DNA of 64,000 nt, from assembly GCA_018881555.1 (NCBI GenBank), contig JACAXG010000025.1:5277899-5341898 (forward strand), written 5' to 3'. Positions 11,772 through 23,992 of this stretch are shown one piece after another. The stretch is from Amblyornis subalaris (taxonomy: Eukaryota; Chordata; Aves; Passeriformes; Ptilonorhynchidae). Each line of letters opens with the position of its first letter. Within the stretch, counting starts at the first letter, position 1. The position numbers and the translations under genes were made by a program. Below the pieces are notes generated by a model, which worked only from the letters and a program-made list of their open reading frames with translations, was not told the origin of the DNA and made no database searches.

Positions 11772-14700
11772 TGGAATTTAATCTGTAAAAAAGGTGCTTT
11801 AGTGAGCTTTCTGAATAGCAAGCTGGTGTCCTGTTTGCCCTCTGAAAAGGAGATGGTGCATTTTAGAGCAATGACACTTACTCTGTATCAGGGGATGAAG
11901 AATAATATGAGGGGGAAAACATGGTGTTTTGTGCAGGCAGGCAGTATTTAAGAAGTGATTCTTATGTCAATAAAGCTAAAAGTTTTGTCTTAAATACATT
12001 GTAATGAAGGCTGTGGGAATTGTTAATTTACAAATAGTTACAATAATTAAAAGTTAAAAAAAAAGCTGCATGCATGTCATCTCAGCCATCTAAAAAGGTT
12101 TCTTAAACAAAGTATCTAAGTTTTCNTAATTAGATAAATTCAAGTTCTCAACTACATTTCTCCAGTATTATAACTTGCCAGAGCAAATACTGCTAGCCAG
12201 ACACCTAAGATGCAAACACAAGGTCTTCTCTTTGAAGATCTTCTTCAAACAAAGCAGAAAAGGAAGCAANTCATATTCTTCACGTCTACTAGGACATTGA
12301 TTGTAAAATTCAAACACAAATATTTATTTTGATAATGACATGTATTTGTGTGGGCACACAGAGAGCACCCTGAGGCTGTTCTGTTCGTACATGCAGAGAG
12401 ACACAAGGTTCAGTGCCCTCGAGAAGGGAAAGAAAAGACCCCTGATATAAGCTGCTCCAGGCTGCCTGACCCCTCTTCAGTGCAGCCCTTGCTCTCCATA
12501 TGGCAAGCAATGCCAAACAACTCAACCTGGCACAGAGAAAAACCAAACACCAAATCTCTCCTCCCAAATCTCCCTTCCAAGCAAACACTCATGGTCAGAT
12601 CCTGACCCTCTTCCACATAAAAACAAAGTCAAAGACTGCCAGGAACCCCAGCTCTAATCAGTCACCAATGAATGTTTTGACTGAGATACTCCATGATGTA
12701 AAAATGAAATTGATTTGCAGTATTTCTAATGCATCACAGTTTAATTAGTAATATCATCCTTCTGGGCAAGCTTTTGTCAATTTTGTGTTTTGTAATTGAG
12801 TTTGTAGCTGTCTAAATGCAGGTGCTTCATGAGTCCATGTATTAGCCATGAATGAAGTGTACATTTATGTGGGGGGAGAAAACATCATGATAAATTGTGT
12901 TAGAAGGCTGTATCAGTACCCGAAATGTATTCAGAGGTGGCTGTAAAGGCTGGCCCTTTTTCTGCATTTATTTTTCCTCAGTGGCTTGCATGATAACTTC
13001 CAAGTTAAGATTTTTCTAAATGGCTGCTCACATAGTGATTTTGAATCTGGAAAGGGCTAGACCCCTCTTGTTTCATACAGCTCATTGCCAGCAATTTTCT
13101 TCTGTATATATACTCTGAAATGCATGGAAGCTGAGAAAAATCCAGCGTACATTTCTGCATCCACACTGNCTGCACAGTGCTGACAGCAGTAAAACCAAAT
13201 ACTTTCCTTGGCAGCAAACCTTAACAGATATAACCTGGAAGATATCCAGGAAAGTGATATTAGTAACACCAAAGTATAGCTCTGATGGAATCATTCTTCT
13301 GATCCTAGAAATGCTTTTGAACCTGCTGTTCATTGCATTTCTCATCTGGTTTATCAACATAGGAGCAATTAAAAAAAAATCTACCTGTTTTGTCAAAGGT
13401 GAGAGCATTCCTTCTACGTATCAAGGTAAATGAAAATCTGCATCCTAAATCTTCTGCCAGAGCTTAGGGTTGTGCTGAATTTATTTTCTTTTTTTGAAAA
13501 TAAAAGTTATGTGACAAAGTGTTGAATACACGGAAAAAATATCTGCAGTCTGCAGGAAGAAAATAATTCCCTTCACCTGAAATACTGCTGACTGGTATTT
13601 ATGGCCAGTTCCTGGAAGCAGTGGCCTGTGGATCAACTGTGGCCCTCTACTCCAGTCATGCAGTTCACAGTAAGATTATTTTCCTTCATATTATTACCAG
13701 TGAATGCTAACATATCTCTTAATGTGCTGCCCTGGAAAGGTGTTTGAGAAACCCTCAGAAAGGAAGAGGTTTCNGTTCAGCCTGGGTGGTTTGCAACCCA
13801 GAGCTCATTGCACAACCAGTGCCAGACAATGTCAGAAATGGTCTCTCCTTCCATCAAAAATGTGAATTAGAGTTAAATGTCTACATGGATATAAATATAT
13901 GGAAATGTGTAGCATGACAAGTCTTGTGATGTTTTGGAGACAAGGTCCAAAATACATAAAAAACAAAGTGTAAAGGGAAAAAAATATAGGAATCTTTTTG
14001 TAAGCATATAAGAGAATTTCTTCTGAAGGTACCCTGGACCCAGCCTGACTTTGGAGCTTTCCTTTGGCACTCTTCAAATCCTGTCCCTGCCACAGATNAT
14101 TCTGTAGTCCCTTTGTATTTCATGTGCACCACCCCTAAAAACATTTCCTAAAACCGCTCTTACTTTGGTTTTTTGTTTGCTCTAAGAGACCTTTGCAAGT
14201 CATATGATAGAAGGGAAGATTTAACCAAACTCCTAAAGGATAATGTCATCTTTAGATCATGCTCATTATAATTCATAAGCACTTCTCCACTTGACAGCTC
14301 TTCAGTCGCAGTTTCAATCTTATGCTAGTTTTTTCTTGAGAGCCCTTTTCAATTTTCCACATTGCTAATGGAGCCTGAGGCGAAGCTAAAAATCATTTGG
14401 GCTTCTTGAAAGGATCAATAATTTTTGTGTGCCATGCATTTTAGAATACATCACATCGCTGACACAAGCGCTGTCGTTGCACTGATAAATATAACACATC
14501 AAATAATGTCCGAAGTTTCCACAAAACACTTAAAAAAATATTCAATAACTACCTGNAATCCCATCTGCAGCAAGCAGTGTTAAGTATACCAGAGACAAAA
14601 AGAAAAGGCTTAAAATGAAGTTATCAGAAGACTGATTGAATGAATTCTTTGCCAAACATCGTCATTTTCTGTGTCTTGNCTTACACGAGAGACTATGCAG

Positions 14701-17700
14701 AGATAGAAGAGCTAACAGATTCACTACTTTTGGGTTTATACCACAACAAAAGATGATAGGAAAAGCTGAATTAACTTTTTTCCATCACCCATCCAAGCAG
14801 TCAAGGATATCTGACTGAGTGCTTAGACATGGTATACCCAAACAGCTCAATAAATTATTCGTCCAGCGCCATGCAGAGCAAATTATATTTTAGGTGGACA
14901 GCATTTTTGGTCACAGTTCATCCACTTACAAGACAAGCAAGAGACTGCAATGGAAGAAGGAGAAGGAAACATCACTAACACAGAGCTGTGTTTTTCTCAA
15001 TTTAAAACTTCTAAAGAAACTGCTTATGGAGCACACCGGGGCTGATAAACTGAGTGCTGCTCTGCTGGTGTCTACTTAACCCTTGCCAAGAGCATGCTAC
15101 TTATGTTGAAGCNTCAAACAGACTAAATGGAAATACGTATTTCTCAGGGAAAGCAAGGCTGAAGTAGCATTAATCAGACAGAAGTACCAAAGGTAGTTTT
15201 ACATAAAGAATTCTCTCATAAAGACATCGCAGGTTCAGAGTATAAGGCAGGAAAAAAACATAGCAAACATTCTTTGCTGCTCAAAGACCTTTAATGAAAA
15301 TATTCATTTTGACCAAATATTGTTTAGGCAGTTCCTAAGTACCAACAAATTATTTTAAAAAACAGGTGCTACACCTCACCCCAAATTAAATTATCAAAAC
15401 TTTCCATTGATTCAAAACCTTCCCCTTTCCCCCTTGTGGGGAAGAGAAAGGAAGAAAAAAGAAATGAGGAGAGATCTGTAACCTGTATTCAGAGAACAAA
15501 GTAGCATGGGGTGTATTGGCTCCAGTTCATTTGGATGCATAAATGAAGCCAATTCAATGTGAATATCTGCACAAAATCCAATTTTTTTCTTGCCATCAGG
15601 TGGGGAAGCTCATTATCCTTTTCCCCCAGTTTTTCCAACCTGCAGTACAAGCAGTGAGAGACCAATCACCAATCTCTGCCCTGCAGGAGGTGTTCTGCAA
15701 GATGGAAGGGAGAGTTCTGGTTCAGCTTTTGGATCCAGGAGCATTTCCCTACCTGGGAGCACATCTCTGGGTTTTGGTGTTGGGAGGAGACAGAGCCTCT
15801 GTGTGACAGAAAAGGAAGCTTCCCAGTGGGAGAGGGCTGGGCAGTGAAGGTGGGANACACAGAGGGTGCTGCCCACACCACTTATTCAGANAAAGGGCAC
15901 AACTGGAGCTCTACANNGATTGGGCTGGGAGCAGAGGTGGAAGGACTGAGCAGTAACCCGCTCTCGTCCACACCAAATGATGTACAGAGCTGGTGCTAAA
16001 TGGAGGGTTATGTGCTACCTTGAGACACACTTAGCCTACAATTAATGATGATTCTGCTCTCCCTCCCAAGGAAGGTGTTATAACTCTTCATTAATCTGAC
16101 TGACAGGTCTCCTTCTCCCTATTGATTTAAATAAAATTTGTGAGGTAAAATATGAGATTAACCTATGCCTCACACTTGAGTAATTTTTTCTCAGTCTGTA
16201 GAGGGAAACTCTCTCANTTCACCACGCACAATTCCAAGTAAACACATCTATCCAGTGGCTTGTTTTTCTCTGGCTACATATTTCTTTTGCTAACCCTGTT
16301 CCTTTACTGCAACCCTAAATTGTTGCTTTAAAGTTTTAGGAGACGTGCCTTTAATAACTCCCACATTTATTCCTCACTTACTGTGCTACCACCCTTTCAT
16401 CAGACCAGCTCTCTTTCATCATTGTTTCTGAGCTAATTATTCAACATTAGCTGAACTGAACTGCATTTACCATTCATTAGGTATTTCTGAGCCAGAAATG
16501 ATAATAAGATCCAATACTTCTTGGATTTCACTGTGGCTTGTTATGTGCTATGTTCCCATGGTTTAGTAGTATGTTTAAATTTGGCCTTGAATACCATCAT
16601 AGGGCGCAATTTGTATGAACAGCACAAATTGCAAGACATGAAAGATAATGTGGAGCAGCAATAGGAATCCTTACAGCATCACCTGATCAAACCAGCCTGC
16701 TAAAATGATGCTGACAAGTCTCCAGTCACTTTGGTGATACAAGATTGAATCCACGATCTGATGAAAGGGGGTTGAGCCCACTGCAGGCTAAATGGCAGAG
16801 ATTCCTAGCAGGATGATATGCACTACAGAGAAAATAAAAGAAATGTTAAAGAAAAGAGCAAGAAAAAAGTCTGACGCATCCCCACGTTTTTGAATCATAG
16901 GTTTCCATTTGCATTAAAATTTTCATTTTTATGTTAAAAAATGGAAACAGGTTTTGAAGAGAAAAACAATTATCAAGTCTTTCCTTCCTGCTTCTCTATT
17001 TCTCTCCCGCCAAATGGAGACTCATTTTCTTTCTAAACTACTCCAGCTCCGAGAAAATTACAAAGATAAGAAATGAAACAGGGAAGGGAGAAAAAGCAGG
17101 GAAATAAAGGGGATAGAAGAGGAAGTCCAACTGTTTGTCTCTTTGAACTAATAATAAAACTGAATGAGAAGCCACATTTTTATTAACAAATCAAACTCAT
17201 TTCTAAGTAACAAAACTTTTCATTCCAACTGTCAAGCCTTTGCATATAAAAATACTTTGAAACATTCTTAGCCCATTTCTCCAGTGGGATTCTGCACAAA
17301 TCATTATTTCTCTACAGCTTTTTCTCTGCATACTTTCCCTCTGTTAATGGCTTTTGGAGCCCATGTCCCNGTGAAAGGGTAAAAGGCAATTTAAAACCGT
17401 CTCTTCCTCCTTCATGTCTCAAATTACTTCTGAGAATTCTCAACACAGCATTACAAAAATCCACATTTCATTTTGAAATGAAATTTAACATTCACTGTAA
17501 ACGGCATTGTTCTCCTCAGTTTTCCGCTTTGAGACCCATCACTCTGTGGGTATCTTCAGCTACAGTCACGGACTCTGAAACTAGGACCCATGGAGTAATA
17601 CCTCCCACTCCTAGAGGTCTATACACTTTAAACTAACATTTGCTAACCCCCACCCCTCAAGTCTCAAAGAAATACTAAAAGTCTTAGTTTGAGTTTCAAA

Positions 17701-20700
17701 CAGAAAACAGAAGTTAAATATTGTACAGGGAAAAAATATTCCATGTTCAATATTGATTGTTTTCACTACTTTAGAAGGCAAACAGTTGAGCTGCTCTGTG
17801 AGGACTGTTTGATTTATCAGAGAAAAAGTTTCGGAAATCCTGCCACAGTGCTGTTTTCTCCTCCTCAGAAATTTAAAAATAAAATAAAAAATGCCATCAC
17901 TGACCAAATACCACACTCCTCTGTCATCTCTGACACGGTCAATCTGCCAGGACACATGATATGGGAGTGAAGATAAGACCAAGGCCATATTAGAAATGCT
18001 ACAAAAAGGCATGTTTAAAAGAAGACAAGACGGTGATACAGAAAGATTTGTGGCTGTACCTTGGCAGTACCAATTGAGAAGTATTTCCCAGTTCATCCCG
18101 CACCAGTATTTTTCCAGATGACACATATGTACACAAGCCATTGAAGGGAGATGCTACAACCGAAATCAAAATAGTGCAAGTGCGTTTGTCTTATTGGCAG
18201 ACAGGAGTCTGCTGCAGCTCCCTGTGGAGAATGCAAGTTAATAAGATTAGGGGTGAAAAACAAGATACTGTACAAACCCAGAAAAGCAAGCATGAGAGAC
18301 ACACGAGGTTAGTTGTGGATCATTGCATTTAATCCCCATGTTTGCCAACAAGAATGAGCAAAGTAAGCTATGGGATATTTACAAGCAGTACAGATGTGGA
18401 TGCAGCGCAAGGAAGGGCCCTGGCACAGTGCATCCACGGGGCTGTTTCGGGGCACCTGCTTGTTCTTCGATGTAGAGTGGAGCAATGTGTTGGTGTAGGC
18501 ACATGTGTGCTAATGAATGTTCAAGGAAATCTGCTTATTTCATATTGCATTTTCACTATTCTGTTTTAGCAGCTTTCCATCNTGCAAGAGGAAAGTTCTG
18601 CAGATTTTTGAACATGATAGGTCAAACTTTTTATCTGTTTGTTTTCCTTAATAGTTAACCTTAATCATCTTTTAGGCAATCCCATATTTGTAATCATGCT
18701 TCATTGTCAGAAATATTATTTATATATTCATCTTTATAAATATGATAAAATACATTAAATATTTTCTCTTGCAACAATTTCACCTTAAAACCAAGAAAAC
18801 CAGCATATTTTATAAAAGAAGGTAGCTACATCAGAGGAGAACCAAAAAGCATGTCCTCCTATCTTGTGAAAATTTTAAATGTGAGTGCTTGGTTGTGGTC
18901 ATTCCATTCTCCTCCCACTCCACTCTAAAACAGAACGTAAACTGAAACAATAAAAACATTTTGCAAAATAAGATAGGATTTGGTTCAGATCATTGAAAGA
19001 TAAATTGAACAAGAAAAATACCAATTAAATAAATGGAGTATCTTTAATANGTCAAAACATCCCCTAATAAGAATTCTGTGGCTTAGCTGACTCAGCATTT
19101 TTGAGGGGGAACAATGAAATTAAAGCACTACCAATCCACTCTCCCTGCTTCCATAGAATAAGCAGGAAGATTCAGCAGAATCTGGAGCATAGAGGAAGTT
19201 GGTAATTTGTTCAAGTCCACACAAGAAATCTCTTCTTAATGATGTTGTCCAGCTGGCTAACTAGCTGTGGTAATTTAAAACCCTTTTTTCTGCATTAAAA
19301 AACCATATACTTCCTAGATAGGACAAGCCTGTGGACTTATCTAGACTTGATACATATCTAGATATTTATGCCTTAAACTGCAAAACCTTTTAAAATGTTC
19401 TAATCCCATGAATTCAAAATTTAGTATCTGATTTATTTTTCAGATGAGATGCTAAATGCATCTTACAGAAAGGCTCAGGCTCTGCTCCATACAGAGGCAG
19501 CAGATAAGACGTAAAAAGTCTTCCATCTCCAGAGAAGCACAGTATATTATTCTACACAGCTATGTACAGGCTTTTGATAATTTTTAAGCATGAACATTTG
19601 AAAACTGCTATATAACCTATATATGTATTTATTTTTAGGTACATATTTGTACATAATCATNTACATACATATACATAAAGTATAGATAATTACCTTTGAA
19701 TGTTTATATACATAAACACACTCATACTTGAGTGCAAATATAAAAGCATTAAAAGGAAATGGGAATTAACTCTGAATGCCCAATTCNACAAAAGTTTGGA
19801 CTTATGGCTTGGAAGAAAGAACTTTCCAGAGCCAAAGAAGCAACAAAGAGAGGAGCTGCTAGGCTGAAGCAGAGAAAGCAGACTCTGCTGTCTGAGCTGC
19901 CCATTCAGCCTGAACATTAGCAAATCCCACCTGCAGTTTCAGATAAAATTATGTGTTTTCCTGCTCTAGCATGGGTTGTGTCTCTTTGCATGGAAGGTGA
20001 TTTTCCTGAAATCAGGAGTGTTGCTAGTGTTTTTCATTATTATATCAAAAGACCCTCAGTTTTCCTTTTCTTTCTACTTTATGTACACTTTCACCATAAA
20101 CCAACATTTCCCATCTTATTAACCAATAATAGAAGAGAGGCAGGATTGTATCTATCAGAATGACACGGAGCTGTAGAAAACTGTATTTAATCTTAAGGAA
20201 GAAGTAACAAGATTTGGACAAAGGCTGGACTGCAGAAAGTCAGGCGAGTCTACAGTGGCAAGCCTGAAGGACAGGCAGAACAGTGATCACAAACTTAAAA
20301 GTGGTGAGAATTAGAGCGATTGTGGGAGAAAAAGCAGCTCACCCTTTGTTTTTTTTGACTTTGAGACACAGATTAGTCATTGAATCAGAGGGCTGAGCAG
20401 AATAAGCAAGAGGAAAAGAAAAAGGGGGGAAAAAAAAAAAGGTCAAGCACTTGCAGTGTGACTGAAGTCAAGTTGAAAGCTAGAGAGAACTGACTGAATG
20501 GCAGAGACAGAAATCAGAGCACATCACCTGCATAAAGGTCCTTCTGGATGTACTCTTTCTTCTTATCAGAAACAGCAGCAGACTCTTGAGCAGAGGGCTC
20601 AGAAGGTATTAGGGTAACTAATGATGTCCCTTTCTAGGCAACTTCTTTGGTATTCTTAAAATTGGACATAATCAGTACAAAGAGCCCACCCCTGACACCA

Positions 20701-23627
20701 CAGAAAAATTTCAGTGCATGAATTCAATAGTGGAACAGGGAAAGTTTAATCACAGCAGATTCCTTTATCTCATCATAGTGTCTTTTTCTTGGTATTGCAG
20801 AACATCACNACCTCACTAGCCATCATTAAATGACAAATGATAGCAAGTCACAAATTAGAGTAATTCTTGGAAAGGACTGCATACAAGTCCAATTCCTAAT
20901 GACTCATCTTCAAAAAAATTGTAAATGTCTAATTAACCAGGATATTGAAGCTACTCAATCTTAGAAAATTATTCTCTTCTCAAAAGACAAAGAGTACAAC
21001 AAAGACAATAATGAAATACAAAAATAGAAATTTATGGATTTAATCAAGGTACTCTTTGAATTCACCACCTCATTTTTTGTTTTATTTTTGTAATCGCAAC
21101 AAATGCATTTCTATATAAGCAGCAACATCTAAAATATTACCCTGCTCTGCATGAAGAGCTGAAGGTACAGACACATACAGCTTTTCTGTTAAAATGTCAT
21201 ATATAGGCAAATGCACACACAGAAGTCAGTAGAAGGATCTGGACCTATTATTCAACATCAAATTTCTAGTGTTCCACTTACAATGGAAACTGTGAACTAA
21301 ACAGTCAGCAGAATTGAGGAGCAGCATATTTTGAGGATTTGCTATCTCATTGTGAGGGCTGAGCATTCTTTATTTGATTTCAAGATGGAAAACTAACATT
21401 TAGATGATAGAAAGCAACGCATTAAAAGAAGTTAAATTCCTTTAAAAGAAGGGGAAGAGGGAGAACTTACATTCATCAGCTCTACATACTTTAAAATATT
21501 TAGAGTCTATTACGAAGTATAACTACTTTTCTTCCAGTTGAACCATTCTGGCTTCTGGTACTGTTTACTAGAATATTTGACTTCAGTGAGCACACACAGT
21601 ACTCAGTTCAGTTTACCATTGCTTAACTGTGTTATTGCTTTTCTAAATGTTATGCTAAGAATTAAATCCTCTGGACTGAACTGAAACATGTTTATACTGT
21701 AAAACNCAACCTCAGTAGTCCTAATGAGATTCTGTAGCCATTTACTTTTCAAACTACAAAGGAAGGTATTTAAATGTTAAATAAACAAAGCATCAGGCAC
21801 ATAAAATGTGACCTGAAAAATGAAGATAATTTCCCCAAAGATTCTTAGAAATAGCACTTGAAGTGCTTTCTCACTTGTTCTTCCATCAAAACTGACCAAC
21901 NACCTTAAAAAACTATTCAGCCATTTCTACAAGACATCCAACTGAGACAAATCCTNTACTGACCTGAAAAATACCAGTGCTTTTCTATATTCAGAAAGGT
22001 CTTTTCTATTACCTTGCTGATTTGACACAGTTGATTCTACCAGAATTTCAATATTTGAGGGACTCAGCCTTTAATCTATCTGAAACGATACCACAACACC
22101 CAAGTAGCTTGNTGTTGCATTCTGTCAGATCTGGGGTCTCTGACAAGCTAGTGCAATGGAAACTGCTTTACCCAGAAAAAGGAAATGAAGGACAAAGCTT
22201 GCAAAGAGCAGCCATTGCTGAATGTGTTCCTGTCAGGAGGGGGAATATTGAAAACAGTAGTTAGTGCAGATGGGAAGGTCCAAACTCCTGAAGGAGGTGG
22301 TCCTACTTCTTTCCTATTTGCACCTCAGCATGTTCCATCAGAAGCCACCAATTTTCCAAGGCTCTGGCAGAGGAAAAATAGACACAACTTATTATTCTGA
22401 ATTCTCGTTGAATCTCTTTTTAATTAAACTTTTCCTTTNCCCAGGGAAGCTTAATATAAAAAATAAAAAAGGCAAATTACTGACTTAATGTGGGCAGACT
22501 CACTCTAAGCCTGGTTCATTTGCATAACTGAGGACTGTTTCACTTTGTTCTGATCTTCTTGGTCACCTCAGTAAATGAAGTGAGGCAATGTGTTATGTGC
22601 TATTTATCCATAACACACTAAGTACAAGCAGATTTATTTGCTAGTACACGTAAGAATATTACAGGAAGCAGTTTTTACATCATTCTGACAAAACTGCCAT
22701 GGAGTGGGACAGTCATAGGGTTGCATTTGGCATCAAACATACTGGTGCTAGCCTCAGACTCTCTTTGGTACTGTGCTTCACACAAGAATAGCCTCAATGA
22801 AATGTATGGACTTATTGATTAATGTAGTAACATTTGGAGTAACATGAATGACTACCATCTTCTTTCATATATTTATGAAAGAACCACAAAAGTAGGATAA
22901 AGGCATGGAAAGGAGGAGGGTTTTTCCATCACCATTACTTCCTAGTTGAAGAAATTACAGATATATAGATTGGGGATATCTAAGAACTACTGAACTCTTA
23001 CCTTCAATATCAGCTTAGTGAGTTTCCTGTTTCTTAGTTAAGGGCTATTCCAAAAAACTTCTCATTCCTTGAGAGTTGAAGGTTCAGTTTACTAGTCCCA
23101 GACTACAAAGGTCTGGATGTTCTCCTCAAACTAGCTATTAAAGACTGCCACCAGTCAGGGACATACAAATTTGCCCAAGAAGCAGAAAATACATTTGCAT
23201 TCATATGGAGTCTTCAGGGCAGAGACTTTCGCTGTTATCATCACTGGCATTAAGAGATCCTCCCACTAGGATAAAGGCCTTGTGCTTCACACTTACTAAC
23301 ACAGAAAACCCATTCCTATCCTGAAGGAGTCTAAATCAATTACCCTTCTCCATGCATCTCGTGGAAGAGAACAGGCATTTCCAGCTGTGAACTGTTTTTC
23401 TCCCTGCCTGAACACTGAAATAAGTGCCTGTCTTGGAATTTACAAAGCTTAGCATGAACATGACTTTATAGATTTGTTCTAAATTTCCTCTAAGCTAAGA
23501 TTACAGTTTCCCTTAATGTAAGAAATAAAAGGGATAGCCCTTCTCTTGTGCAGGTCTTCTGACTTTCTTAAGACGGTACTTTATAGTTATATTTAACTCG
23601 TTATTTTTCTTTAACTGAACAGGAATG
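11772..23627 (-). other. CNTNAP5: CNTNAP5 intron 1, middle part
   Basis: AT-rich non-coding intron. The longest AT-region ORF of the window (176 codons, minus strand, 17611-18141) lies here, but it has no recognisable domain and low-complexity hydrophobic composition. I treat it as chance. A clean sequence block at 14240-14540 could be a conserved element. A stem-loop lies at 16606-16632. Low-complexity AT-rich sequence occurs around 19600-19730. No exon or RNA gene was recognised. Confidence 0.55.
16606..16632. other. Perfect 9-bp stem-loop
   Basis: The arms GCAATTTGT (16606-16614) and ACAAATTGC (16624-16632) are exact reverse complements around a 9-base loop. It lies in intron 1. No known RNA family is evident, and a stem this short can occur by chance. 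Confidence 0.4.
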
Positions 23628-23992
23628 TGTGGATGCTGAAAAGCTTTCAGCAGAGAAATTCTCTAGCATTTTGCATCCTGTGAGAAGCTGTCCTTTCTCA
23701 CAGAAGCTATGTAAACAGCAGAGATGTTTTTCTAACGGGACGACTTCTTATCGTGCACCTGTGAGTTGTTGTGTAGTATTGTTATGATATGTCTAGAGAA
23801 ATATTTTCAGTAAGGTGTTGCAGCACCCTGGCCAATCATCCTGAGAGGTGGATGGCCAAAGGGCCAATGACCTTACAACATTCAAGCACATTAAGGTATA
23901 AAAAGGTCTTTATATTAATAAATAAAAGCCACTTTTCACTGACTCTTGGATCGTGCTTCATGTCGTGATTTGCCCTTGACCCCGAGACAACA
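23628..23992 (+). mobile_element. Solo LTR of an avian endogenous retrovirus
   Basis: A 365-bp block with LTR organisation. It starts TGTGGATGCTG and ends GAGACAACA. The promoter-like TATAAAAA is at 23897-23904, overlapping AATAAA signals are at 23917-23926, and a short R-U5 region runs to the CA end. The U3 contains a perfect 9-bp inverted repeat (23678-23686 and 23695-23703). No primer-binding site, gag, pol or env sequence follows, so it is a solo LTR left by recombination. Flanking target duplications are unclear: GGAATG before and GCAATA after share 4 of 6 bases. The exact 5' end could be two bases earlier. The family name is not determined. Confidence 0.7.

Noticed and set aside
17611..18141. 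176-codon minus-strand ORF, same strand as CNTNAP5
   Set aside because: It is the longest ORF in AT-rich DNA here, but it lacks any recognisable domain or the CNTNAP5 exon 2 residues, and no clear acceptor/donor pair frames it.
22690..22720. Possible CNTNAP5 exon 2 motif (minus-strand Ser-Met-Ala)
   Set aside because: The surrounding residues (L-S-H-S-M-A-V-L-S-E then stop) do not fit the expected Ala-Phe-Ser-Ser-Ser, and there is no splice acceptor in phase.
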